DNA of 64,000 nucleotides. It comes from Bombella intestini (lineage in GTDB: Bacteria > Pseudomonadota > Alphaproteobacteria > Acetobacterales > Acetobacteraceae). Positions 1-7,575 of the stretch are shown piece by piece. Each line of letters begins with the position of its first letter. The stretch's first letter is position 1. Made by a program: the position numbers and the translations under genes. A model generated the notes under the pieces. It was not told the DNA's origin. It searched no databases and saw only the letters and a program-made list of their open reading frames with translations. The DNA is taken from the NCBI RefSeq assembly GCF_002003665.1, contig NZ_JATM01000002.1:1-64000 (forward strand), read 5' to 3'.

Positions 1-6
1 GAAGCA

Positions 7-42
7 TCAGAGTATTTAGCTTAGAGTTGCTTATGGTAGGTT
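7..42 (+). repeat. Degenerate 5'-terminal CRISPR repeat with promoter-like 3' half
   Basis: This 36-bp unit is in register with the array. The last 16 bp match the consensus except for one base (TTGCTTATGGTAGGTT against TTGCCTATGGTAGGTT), while the first 20 bp are largely unrelated. In II-C arrays studied elsewhere (Neisseria, Campylobacter), each repeat carries its own promoter, with the -10 box near its 3' end. The retained TATGGT-like box fits that. No spacer precedes this unit, so its crRNA-handle half has no function to preserve. The promoter role is inference. Confidence 0.8.
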
Positions 43-306
43 AACTCTCCACCTTGATCGAAGCGGAAAGTTGCCGTGGTTTCCCTACCGATTTGCCTAT
101 GGTAGGTTGGAAAAGCCCCCTGAAGGGCTGACACCATGGCCGTGGTTTCCCTACCGATTTGCCTATGGTAGGTTCTCTCTCTGCATGATGGCGTGCAACT
201 CTTTGCCGTGGTTTCCCTACCGATTTGCCTATGGTAGGTTGTCAGGCGATGATAGGCGCAATAGACTATAGCCGTGGTTTCCCTACCGATTTGCCTATGG
301 TAGGTT
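7..306 (+). CRISPR. Type II-C CRISPR array, four 30-bp spacers
   Basis: Four identical 36-bp repeats lie at 73-108, 139-174, 205-240 and 271-306. Spacers of exactly 30 bp occupy 43-72, 109-138, 175-204 and 241-270. A fifth, degenerate repeat is at 7-42. The repeat starts GCCGTGGTTTCCC and ends CTATGGTAGGTT. Its layout resembles the Campylobacter jejuni II-C repeat, which I recall as ending TTTATGGTAAAAT. The anti-repeat upstream of cas9 pairs with the first 26 nt of the repeat as read on the + strand, so crRNAs are made on the + strand, opposite to the cas genes. The array lies just downstream of cas2. The window begins only 6 bp before the degenerate repeat, so anything further upstream is not visible. 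Confidence 0.97.
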
Positions 307-363
307 AGCTCTTGCGTAACAGATTGATGTTGCATGATTTTTCATTGTTTTTACGATCGAAAA

Positions 364-693
364 TCATAGCAACACCATCTGTTTCGTGCCTATTCCTTCG
401 GTTTTTTTTGCAAGGCCGAGCATAATCTCCATCCTTCCATACTGTTTGTCCGTTACTTGCAAAGCTCGGACGCTTCCTTCTTTAGGGAGGGCGGTCCGAA
501 CCCGGCGTAAATGTTTATCGAGACTGTCTTGTCCCCGTCCGACACGAACATAGACGGAATATTGTAGCATGATGAATCCATCATCACGTAGGAAATTACG
601 AAACTGCGCTGCCTGCCGCCTTTGAATTTTGGTGCGGACGGGGAGGTCGAAAAAGATTATTAGCCACAAGAATCGGGTCTCCTCTGCTTTCAT
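364..693 (-). CDS. cas2: CRISPR-associated endonuclease Cas2
   Basis: A 109-residue protein of normal Cas2 length. The beta-1 strand ends in the acidic metal-binding motif (LIIFFDLPV, around residues 11-19), followed by an RxxxxFRNFL helix typical of the ferredoxin-like Cas2 fold. Cas2 forms the structural dimer at the centre of the Cas1-Cas2 spacer-integration complex. Its start overlaps the cas1 stop by 4 nt, so the two are probably translationally coupled. It is the last gene of the cas9-cas1-cas2 operon, and its stop lies about 57 bp from the last repeat. Confidence 0.97.
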   Translation of the reverse strand: MKAEETRFLWLIIFFDLPVRTKIQRRQAAQFRNFLRDDGFIMLQYSVYVRVGRGQDSLDKHLRRVRTALPKEGSVRALQVTDKQYGRMEIMLGLAKKTEGIGTKQMVLL

Positions 694-1589
694 GAGCTAC
701 CCCCAGTGATGCAGACAGGCAGGCGCAGTAAGGCAGCACTGTTATGTTCAAGGGCTTTAACCAGGTTAGAGGCAACAATTTCAGTCGCCGCAAGAATGGT
801 CATGGTTTCTTGGCCTATCAGAACAGATTGTGACAGGATGCCAACCATGAACTGGCGGTCCTCAAGACTGGCTGAAGCAGCGGCTGGCTCCGGATGGTAT
901 TGGGCTACCATCTGGTCCACGAAGGGGCGGAAAGGTTCTATGAGATCATCAACAAGATTGAAGGCGTTGGTGCGAGATGCATGATGCACTCCTAGTGAAG
1001 GGATAAGTCCTGCAGCAACGCAGGCACGTGCCAAGGCTGCACGAAGGATGGCATAGCCATAATTTAAAAGGCCATTGCGCTTATCAGCTTCGTTGGCGCG
1101 AGTGAAGTTGAGAAAAAGCCGGGACCAGTAAAAGCGGGCGGCTTGTGCCTCGATGTTAGCCTTATCGCCTGAGGTCACGAGGTCTATCATGTTTTGCAAC
1201 CTTTTGGCCTCACCATGCCTTTGCATGTTCAGAACAGCCGCTTGATTGTTGATCTTCGCAGTGACGAGCAGCTGCCAAAGTCGTTTACGGAGTGGCAAAG
1301 AAGCGGATATCTGAAACTGTATGATGTCTGCTTGTGCATAGTGCTGGTGGAAGGGGAGGAGAAGCCCGGCTGGGTGGTGTCTGGCATCCGGTACGATCAA
1401 GACGATGCCCTGCACGGCAAGAGTGGAAAGCAGGGCACCAGAAAGAGTGATCTGTGGCGTGTCGAGTACGCAGCAGGCTATGTCCTCTAATGGCAGGGTG
1501 ATGGTGTCATCATCCTGCATAATAAGCATTTGTCCGTCTTTTAGCTTCAATCGTGCTGGTCGGGAGATGTGCACGCAACGCCATGCCAT
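690..1589 (-). CDS. cas1: CRISPR-associated endonuclease Cas1 (type II)
   Basis: A 299-residue Cas1 integrase, the catalytic subunit of spacer acquisition. The N-terminus (MAWRCVHISRPARLKL) is the standard beginning of type II Cas1 proteins, so the start is well supported even though it lies 43 nt inside the end of cas9. The C-terminal helical domain contains the expected acidic/His region (GLIPSLGVHHASRTNAFNLVDDLIEPFRP), with Glu and His metal ligands of the family. It lies between cas9 and cas2 with overlaps on both sides, indicating a single transcript. No Csn2 or Cas4 is present, which fits subtype II-C. Confidence 0.97.
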   Translation of the reverse strand: MAWRCVHISRPARLKLKDGQMLIMQDDDTITLPLEDIACCVLDTPQITLSGALLSTLAVQGIVLIVPDARHHPAGLLLPFHQHYAQADIIQFQISASLPLRKRLWQLLVTAKINNQAAVLNMQRHGEAKRLQNMIDLVTSGDKANIEAQAARFYWSRLFLNFTRANEADKRNGLLNYGYAILRAALARACVAAGLIPSLGVHHASRTNAFNLVDDLIEPFRPFVDQMVAQYHPEPAAASASLEDRQFMVGILSQSVLIGQETMTILAATEIVASNLVKALEHNSAALLRLPVCITGGSS

Positions 1590-4500
1590 GTCCGTGTCTC
1601 CTGTTTAACGGGTGACAATTCGCCGAAGCGATTAACGGAAAATTTTTGGATATGCTCCTGGGTTTTTATACCGATGCCTTGTTGTAATGGTGCAGCACCG
1701 GTCGAATCGGCCAGAGCAATGGAAGCTGTGGATCGGTTACAGCCGCAGAAATAGCCTTCTTTGACCGTTCCCTTGTTAAAAAGACGTACATAACTGCGGG
1801 GATAGAGACTAAATTGGAACAGAGCTTCTTCCCCCATGATAGGCCAGTCTTCCTCAGATTTGTTTTTGACGATAGCTTTATTAGGGGGAGTTGGCCATTG
1901 GGAACGATTCATGATCTGGTGGGGATATATGGGGATCATGTACCATTCTGGCTTCCCCTTTTTCCCGATGACTTTGAAGATATCAACCCGTGTCATGACA
2001 CCTCTGTTCGCCATGCCTCCCCGGACGGGAACAGCTGGTTTAGTTGTGGTAGCAAGGCGTACTTTGCGTATTTCATGGCCTGCTGCGCTCTGGTGGCACG
2101 GGGTTCTTGGTGGTCTGTCCTCTGGTTTCCCCGCTTCAATCCACTGGCGGAGGGAGGCGATAAGACCGGCATTGCGGTCTGGATCTTTGATTTTGGCAAG
2201 ATCAGCTAAAGTTAAAGCGTTAACGGCTTTGCGTTCATAGATGACCGGGCCTGTTTCTTCTTCCCGGACCTGTTGGATCGTGGCGTCGTGGCCTTTACCA
2301 CGGGCCCGCTGGCGTTCGGGACGGGCGACGAAAATGGTCTCGTATTTTTCTTTTAACTGATCCCGGAATCCGTCCCATGGTGGGGCAACATCCCGCATGG
2401 GGCGGGATAGGCCTTTCTGCTCACATTCCTGAAAAGACTTCGTGAGTTTCTGGATTTCCGCTTCGCTGACAGCAGCCACAATGGCGGCATCCAGTGCATG
2501 ATGACGGTTATCATGGAGGCGTTCCCCACCGATCTTTTTGAGGGATTCAACACCCCAAGCATGACGGAGAGCAGCTGTTAGAGCCCCAGGACGGGTGAAC
2601 ACCCGCCTTGTTCCCCCTTTTTCGCCGCGCTGTCCGGCGGGATATAACAGGCGTGCCGCCTCGACCATCAGGCGGGCCGCATAGCGTGTATCATTGAGAT
2701 TGCGGCTACGGAACCGTTCCTCTATCTCTTTGCTGCCCTTAAGAAGGAAATTGCGCTTTTTCAGGCCCTTTGTGTTTTTACGGCTTGCCACATCGGCGAC
2801 AAATTTGTCCCACTGCTCCTTCTGGGCCGTGGTTCCCTGGCCATGAATCCATTCATAGGGTGTCTTGTTTTTCTTGGCCTGATTTTCTTTTGCGAGGCAA
2901 AGCCCTTTATTGCTGTAACTGTCATCCCCAAAACGAGACCAAGGCAGGATATGATCAATTTGAATCCGATTATCCTGTGCCATGAGCATGTCCGGTGCAA
3001 TGGACTTGCCCGAATAACAACAGCGACCTCCTTGTTCTTTCCAGAGGCGGTACCGTAGGAGGATATCTGAAGAAACCTCCTTCAGATTTAATAGTTCACA
3101 GGCTTCCTCACGCTCTCTGGCACGTTGTTTAGTCGTAGTTTTGAGATTACGTTCAATTTCCTTACGCTTTTCAAGGCTGTTACCTACATCACGAGCAAGT
3201 TCAATACAGATAGCTCCCGGCAGACCCCAGCGGTTTCGCATGGCCCAGAGCTGTTTCATCCCTTCACTTAAGGCTTTTCTGGCGATGGGGTTGGCAATAC
3301 TGTCCCGGACCTCAGCCATGAGAGCGTTAAATCTGGCTTTGGTATCAATTGTTGCACGACCACTGAATCGGGATGCAGTGTGATCATATCCCGCCTTTTG
3401 GCAGGCTTTGTCGTACGTTAGACCCTGCTGAAGGTAGGGGATGAGAGCCCGTACTGCTTTGTCGGAGAGGGAGGAGGCCCCTTTGAATTTTGCAAATGGA
3501 TTTTTGTCACTTTTTAAAGCATGGCAGATGAGTTTGTGGGCCTCTTCAGGAAGGCCAATGTCGCCCAGTTTCTTTATGATGGTGTCCGTCAGTTCATGGA
3601 AACTGATGATCCATGCAGCGTTATCAAGCCATTCAGGATGTGGCAGTAACTGCCGCCATAACGATTCTCCCAGTACGGAACGGAACGTTGCCGTGCCTGC
3701 AAATGTCTCTCCCGTCCGGCTTGTGATGTCTTGTTTTTCTTGCTCTGGTGGTATGGTGGTGAAGTGTTGATCACCCCGTAAACCGATGAGCTTACGGATG
3801 GCGGCGGCTGTCAGTTTGCGTGTTTTACCTGCGTGCTCGTAGGCAAGGCGTAGCTCTTCTTCTGTCAGAGGGCGTTCTTCTGGGCCATCGGTAACACGGA
3901 GATTGATAAGGCGGCAGAGAAGACGAAACCGCTCGAAGGACGGTGAGAATCGGGATGAACGTTTTTCTTTCGGCTCGAAAGGGCAGGGGGCTACCAGTAC
4001 GCCGCTATCCTGCATGGGGTTCTGCCAAAAGGCGATGCGGGTAAAAGCTTCCTCAATTTCGGTACTGGCAACGGGGTTGCCTAGCGCACGTTGCCTATTG
4101 AAGAGGATTTTTGCCTCATTGATGAGGTCATCCCGGCTTATTGTGCGGTCAAAGAGACCATCCCGGTTGCGCCGCCGCTGTACATAAGCGGAATCACGGG
4201 CGAACATTTCGCCGACTGTGCGATATTGGGCTGATAGCTCTTTGGTTTTTGCAAGTGCGGCCAACATTTTACTGTCGTCAGGCGAAGTATTACTTCCGAT
4301 GCGTTTCGCAGAGGATTTAAAGCCTCGATGTTTGGCAATATGAGCCAAGGCTACGGCAAATTCTTCGGGAGTTAGTTGACGATCAAGACCCTGTCCCCTC
4401 ATTTCCCATGGGTCAATGGTAGGTTGGCGGAGAGCATCTGGTCGGTCATTATCAATCAGGCTATGCTGAGCAAAGAGACGGCGTATCTCAGTCATCCGGC

Positions 4501-4714
4501 TGCGGCGACGGCGGATGACACGGCGGAGAAGGCGGCTGGAGCGTCTGATCTGGTTTGTGGGAGTTCGTTCTTTGCTGGTCTCGGGGGCATCAAAGCACCA
4601 GCTTCCGAGGGCTTCTATGTGTCCTGTTGTATTTGAGTGCCTGAGTACGGCCCAGCCACATGAGCTTATTCCAACGTCAAGACCGAATAGGAGGGATTCG
4701 GAGATAGGTGTCAT
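1547..4714 (-). CDS. cas9: CRISPR-associated endonuclease Cas9, compact type II-C
   Basis: A 1055-residue RNA-guided DNA nuclease in the small II-C size class (Neisseria Cas9 is about 1080). RuvC-I is at the N-terminus (LFGLDVGISSCGWAVL, catalytic Asp13). An Arg-rich bridge helix follows at about residues 57-80. RuvC-II (AICIELARDV) is near residue 500. The HNH motif IDHILPWSRFGDDSYSNK has catalytic His588. RuvC-III is HHALDAAIVAAV (His739, Asp742). All nuclease residues are intact, so it should be active. The start codon is preceded by AAGGA about 9 nt upstream. The last 43 nt overlap cas1. The PAM cannot be deduced from this sequence. Confidence 0.98.
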   Translation of the reverse strand: MTPISESLLFGLDVGISSCGWAVLRHSNTTGHIEALGSWCFDAPETSKERTPTNQIRRSSRLLRRVIRRRRSRMTEIRRLFAQHSLIDNDRPDALRQPTIDPWEMRGQGLDRQLTPEEFAVALAHIAKHRGFKSSAKRIGSNTSPDDSKMLAALAKTKELSAQYRTVGEMFARDSAYVQRRRNRDGLFDRTISRDDLINEAKILFNRQRALGNPVASTEIEEAFTRIAFWQNPMQDSGVLVAPCPFEPKEKRSSRFSPSFERFRLLCRLINLRVTDGPEERPLTEEELRLAYEHAGKTRKLTAAAIRKLIGLRGDQHFTTIPPEQEKQDITSRTGETFAGTATFRSVLGESLWRQLLPHPEWLDNAAWIISFHELTDTIIKKLGDIGLPEEAHKLICHALKSDKNPFAKFKGASSLSDKAVRALIPYLQQGLTYDKACQKAGYDHTASRFSGRATIDTKARFNALMAEVRDSIANPIARKALSEGMKQLWAMRNRWGLPGAICIELARDVGNSLEKRKEIERNLKTTTKQRAREREEACELLNLKEVSSDILLRYRLWKEQGGRCCYSGKSIAPDMLMAQDNRIQIDHILPWSRFGDDSYSNKGLCLAKENQAKKNKTPYEWIHGQGTTAQKEQWDKFVADVASRKNTKGLKKRNFLLKGSKEIEERFRSRNLNDTRYAARLMVEAARLLYPAGQRGEKGGTRRVFTRPGALTAALRHAWGVESLKKIGGERLHDNRHHALDAAIVAAVSEAEIQKLTKSFQECEQKGLSRPMRDVAPPWDGFRDQLKEKYETIFVARPERQRARGKGHDATIQQVREEETGPVIYERKAVNALTLADLAKIKDPDRNAGLIASLRQWIEAGKPEDRPPRTPCHQSAAGHEIRKVRLATTTKPAVPVRGGMANRGVMTRVDIFKVIGKKGKPEWYMIPIYPHQIMNRSQWPTPPNKAIVKNKSEEDWPIMGEEALFQFSLYPRSYVRLFNKGTVKEGYFCGCNRSTASIALADSTGAAPLQQGIGIKTQEHIQKFSVNRFGELSPVKQETRTWHGVACTSPDQHD

Positions 4715-4736
4715 AAAATGTTTTCCTTCATATCTA

Positions 4737-4766
4737 TTGACATTATTTAAGTATTATTTTTAGTAT
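4737..4766 (+). promoter_or_regulatory. Putative tracrRNA promoter
   Basis: TTGACA at 4737-4742 is a perfect -35 box. Eighteen bases later, TAGTAT at 4761-4766 is a 4/6 match to a -10 box. Initiation about 7 nt downstream would start the RNA at about 4773, one base before the anti-repeat. The region is shared back-to-back with the cas9 5' end. The assignment is inferred from position and consensus only. Confidence 0.6.
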
Positions 4767-4772
4767 TGATTC

Positions 4773-4862
4773 TAGGCAAATTGGTTGGGAAACCACGGTA
4801 ACATGGTTTTCCATGCGAAGGATTACCTCCCCCTCGTTTACGAGGGGGAGGGATTCCCTTAT
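4773..4862 (+). ncRNA. tracrRNA
   Basis: Positions 4774-4799 are the anti-repeat: 23 of 26 bases are complementary to the first 26 nt of the CRISPR repeat, two of the three differences are G:U wobbles, and one is a true mismatch. Next comes a small perfect hairpin at 4802-4815 (CATGG, TTTT loop, CCATG), in the place of the nexus-like stem. A strong GC-rich hairpin follows at about 4826-4851 (CTCCCCCTCG, loop TTTA, CGAGGGGGAG). There is no clean U-tract, so the 3' end is approximate. The order anti-repeat then 3' hairpins fixes the strand and pairs it with + strand crRNAs for loading into Cas9. Confidence 0.9.
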
Positions 4863-4910
4863 TACCTATATTTACCAATATATTATGATTATGTTGTGTC
4901 TCGCTATTGC

Positions 4911-5840
4911 CTAGCGGGGGCGATATATGATGGCCCCTCGGCGTTCTTGTAGGTAATGATCAAGGGGCGTGTCCACGACATAGCGATGTTCGGGAAGGGA
5001 AGAGGCATTACGGAAAAGCAGGGTTTTTCCATGCCAAATTGCTAGCCCGATATGGAAGACATCCAACCCTGCCAATGGGCTATAAATACCGATAACATCA
5101 CCCGTTTTTACAATTTTGCGAACGCCACCGGCTTGTAAATCATCAAGAAATGGTCGTGTTGGCAGGTAGGTGATGAGGCGTTTCTTCAGTGGAATACCCG
5201 GCACATAACGGTCTTGGGTCTTTTCATGCCCGTTATCTGGATTGTTGGAAGAAGAGAGTTTCAGGTTCAGTGTTTTCTCAACCCGCTGTGCATACGAAAA
5301 TTTCGGGCTCAGATCACGACAGAGAACGGGTGAGCCATGTAACCAGTCACTCAGAAAATGTCGTCGTTCTGTAAAGCTGACATGATGATGGCTGTATCGT
5401 GTGGCAATTAGTGCGTGTATGAACTGCTCCACATTAAAGCTTTGGCTAGCGGCTAGAATGATTTCCACGAAGGTCATGCAATTTACACCCCGCCATGAAA
5501 GAATAAGCTCTTCGGCTGTACTCGCTGAGCCAATAAGTGGCTGCGCCAGATAGGGCGTGCCCTTCATGGATTGTGAGATCAGCATGATGCGCTCTTGTCG
5601 TGATTTATGAGGAGCTATGCTGACAAGTTGGGTAATCTGCTGACGTGTAGTGTCTGAGAGCGTATCAAGAGCAGGTGCATCAGATGGCGGGGGTGCAGCT
5701 GGTGCGTGCTCATGACCGTGGGACAGAGGCTGTTGTTTCGTCCGTACATGATGATGTCCATCTCCTCTTGCTAGAGATGGATCGGAAAAAGCGAGACCTC
5801 CCAAACCGAGGCCGGTAAGGAAGGTCCGCCGTTTCATCAT
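4911..5840 (-). CDS. DUF1460 family exported protein, amidase/NlpC-P60-like
   Basis: About 309 residues from ATGATG at 5840. An in-frame TTG at 5867 would add 9 residues and overlap the upstream stop. The N-terminus carries a twin-arginine signal (KRRTFLTGLGLGGLAF), followed by a His-rich linker (GDGHHH, HGHEH). The mature part has the DUF1460 pattern: KGTPYLAQPLIG, then VNCMTFVEIILA, whose Cys is the presumed nucleophile, and a late DVFHIGLAIWHG strand with the His partner. The family resembles NlpC/P60 peptidases acting on peptidoglycan, but its substrate is not established. It follows the phosphodiesterase gene by about 20 bp, so the two probably form an operon. Confidence 0.85.
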   Translation of the reverse strand: MMKRRTFLTGLGLGGLAFSDPSLARGDGHHHVRTKQQPLSHGHEHAPAAPPPSDAPALDTLSDTTRQQITQLVSIAPHKSRQERIMLISQSMKGTPYLAQPLIGSASTAEELILSWRGVNCMTFVEIILAASQSFNVEQFIHALIATRYSHHHVSFTERRHFLSDWLHGSPVLCRDLSPKFSYAQRVEKTLNLKLSSSNNPDNGHEKTQDRYVPGIPLKKRLITYLPTRPFLDDLQAGGVRKIVKTGDVIGIYSPLAGLDVFHIGLAIWHGKTLLFRNASSLPEHRYVVDTPLDHYLQERRGAIIYRPR

Positions 5841-5859
5841 ACTGTTGTCGTTGTACCCG

Positions 5860-6879
5860 TCAGACAAGATAGCGTGCGCTTTGCTCTGCCATCATGAAAT
5901 GAATACCAATATCATTGCCGTCTTGAAGTTCCCGATAAATATGCTGCACCGGGCTGTTGCCTTCATGGAATGTCTCTTTCACATGACTGACAAGAACACG
6001 CAGCCCGCGGATATGGTGACGCCCGCCGCAGATATGTCCTAGGTCCCGCAGAGTTTGTAGCAGGTCTTTTGGGCGAAGCTGTCCACAGAGGGCGTTTTCT
6101 GGCTGTGCATCCGGATAGGTTACACCCATGATGATGGTGTGTAGCTTTTTCTCTCGCAACAGTGGTGCAATGGCTTTCCAAAGTTTCTGGAGATTCTGTG
6201 GTCCATCTGGTTGATCTGCCTGTGTATCACCCAGATAGAGAATAGCCCGGCCATGATGCTGAATGAGGAAGGCTGTAGAAGTCGTGCTGGCATGGCTGAG
6301 AGGCCAAGCCGTGACTTCCAGCCCGCTGCCCTCAATGTTCTGGCCTTCCCCCGCTACCATGTCTTTATAGCTGTATTTTTCGATGCGGGGTTCTGGTCCT
6401 TTATCCCCCATAGCACCCCAGATACGGCCATTGAAAAGATGTTCAGTCAGAAGGGTGTTTGTTTCTGGCAAGGCATAAATGGGTTTGGGTGTATCTTCGG
6501 GAGAGGAGAGAACCAGCCCGGCTACGTGGTCGAGATGGGCATGGCTGATGAGATAAGCCCGAACAGTTTGTTTAAGAACATGGCCTGCTCGGCTAAGTGC
6601 GGAATCCGGCATGATGGGAATATCATCTAGAACGCCTCGGGCCTCGGCACGCTTTAGCCCATGCCCCAGAGTTCCGGCGTCACAGATAACAGCCTCATTT
6701 GTGCCTAGGGGACGGACCAGATAGGAGGAAAGATTACCATCAGCTACACCGCTCCGTACGCCAAGGGCTACGATCTCGAAAACCGGGTGGCTGTCTGCGA
6801 AGGTAACGGGTGTTTCTCTGGTTCTGCCCCGTGTTGTCTTCAGCCGGTCACGGAGTGTTTTCAGGTGATGTAGGGGCAT
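5860..6879 (-). CDS. Class II 3',5'-cyclic-nucleotide phosphodiesterase (metallo-beta-lactamase fold)
   Basis: The likely start is the ATG at 6879, preceded by GGAGGAAAAGACC, giving 339 residues. The open frame extends to 7074 without a ribosome site. The signature SHAHLDHVAGL is the metal-binding HxHxDH of the class II cyclic nucleotide phosphodiesterase family (fungal/yeast PDE1 and bacterial CpdP). Later metal ligands appear in the WPLSHASTTSTAF and ILYLGDTQAD stretches. The expected reaction is hydrolysis of cAMP or cGMP to the 5'-nucleotide. No signal peptide is visible with this start. It is divergent from the DUF3465 gene and upstream of DUF1460. Confidence 0.85.
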   Translation of the reverse strand: MPLHHLKTLRDRLKTTRGRTRETPVTFADSHPVFEIVALGVRSGVADGNLSSYLVRPLGTNEAVICDAGTLGHGLKRAEARGVLDDIPIMPDSALSRAGHVLKQTVRAYLISHAHLDHVAGLVLSSPEDTPKPIYALPETNTLLTEHLFNGRIWGAMGDKGPEPRIEKYSYKDMVAGEGQNIEGSGLEVTAWPLSHASTTSTAFLIQHHGRAILYLGDTQADQPDGPQNLQKLWKAIAPLLREKKLHTIIMGVTYPDAQPENALCGQLRPKDLLQTLRDLGHICGGRHHIRGLRVLVSHVKETFHEGNSPVQHIYRELQDGNDIGIHFMMAEQSARYLV

Positions 6880-7059
6880 GGTCTTTTCCTCCCTGTCATA
6901 AGGTGGTGATGGAGTGCCCGGCCATGAATATGGTTGAGCCGCTAGGGGGACATCCGGTAATGGATGAAAATCATGTCTGGTTGTATCCCAGTAATGATGA
7001 AACCCCTCAAGGATACTCCTGCCTCGCCCGTGGGGGAAGGGGGAGGAAAGAGAGATGAT

Positions 7060-7557
7060 ATGCGGTTTTTTCATCCGACCATGCTGAGAGCAGGCCTTCT
7101 TGCGGCCTTGCTCGGTACTGTAGCGTTAAGCCATCCAGCAGCGGCTGAAGCAACAATGCCAGCCCAGTGTGATAATGCGCAGTTCGTGAAGGATCAGACA
7201 GGGTACGCCCAGCAGTTTGCCCATACGCAGGTGCCTTACGGCCAGCATCTGGACTTGCCGGAACATATCTGCGGGAATGTGGTGAAAGTCTATCGAGCCC
7301 GCCGGAGCCGGAGCGGTATGCATGGCTATTTTCTGATGTCCGTTGCCGGGGGCCAGCCCATTCGTGTGGTCTCCAACCTTGATGAGATGAAAGCACCATC
7401 ATGGCCGTGGGTGAAGGTTGGGGATCAGGTCGAGGTGCAGGGGCGGTATTATTATGACGGTCCTAGCCGACAGGGGCTAGATTGGACCCATCACGGCACA
7501 AGCCGCCGTTGGCCGTGGGCTGGGTATGTTAGCGTCAATGGCCAGCGTTACGAATAA
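7060..7557 (+). CDS. Secreted DUF3465 domain protein
   Basis: 165 residues from the ATG at 7060, which has GGGAGGAAAG just upstream. The frame is open further upstream but lacks a signal-like beginning. Residues 1 to about 29 form a Sec signal peptide (LRAGLLAALLGTVALSHPAAA). The mature protein has the DUF3465 layout: CGNVVKVYRARRS, then an OB-like GDQVEVQGRYYYD, ending in DWTHHG...GYVSVNGQRYE. The closing W-T-H-H and N-G-x-x-Y pattern is characteristic. The function of the family is unknown. Two cysteines (CDN and ICG) could form a disulfide in the periplasm. Confidence 0.8.
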   Translation: MRFFHPTMLRAGLLAALLGTVALSHPAAAEATMPAQCDNAQFVKDQTGYAQQFAHTQVPYGQHLDLPEHICGNVVKVYRARRSRSGMHGYFLMSVAGGQPIRVVSNLDEMKAPSWPWVKVGDQVEVQGRYYYDGPSRQGLDWTHHGTSRRWPWAGYVSVNGQRYE

Positions 7558-7575
7558 GATGGCTGTGCCCCGGCA

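Noticed and set aside
21-335. Open frames of 104 and 66 codons across the CRISPR array
   Set aside because: The repeated peptide (TYHRQIGRETTA) is just the translated 36-bp repeat; 66-bp repeat-spacer units keep the frame open.
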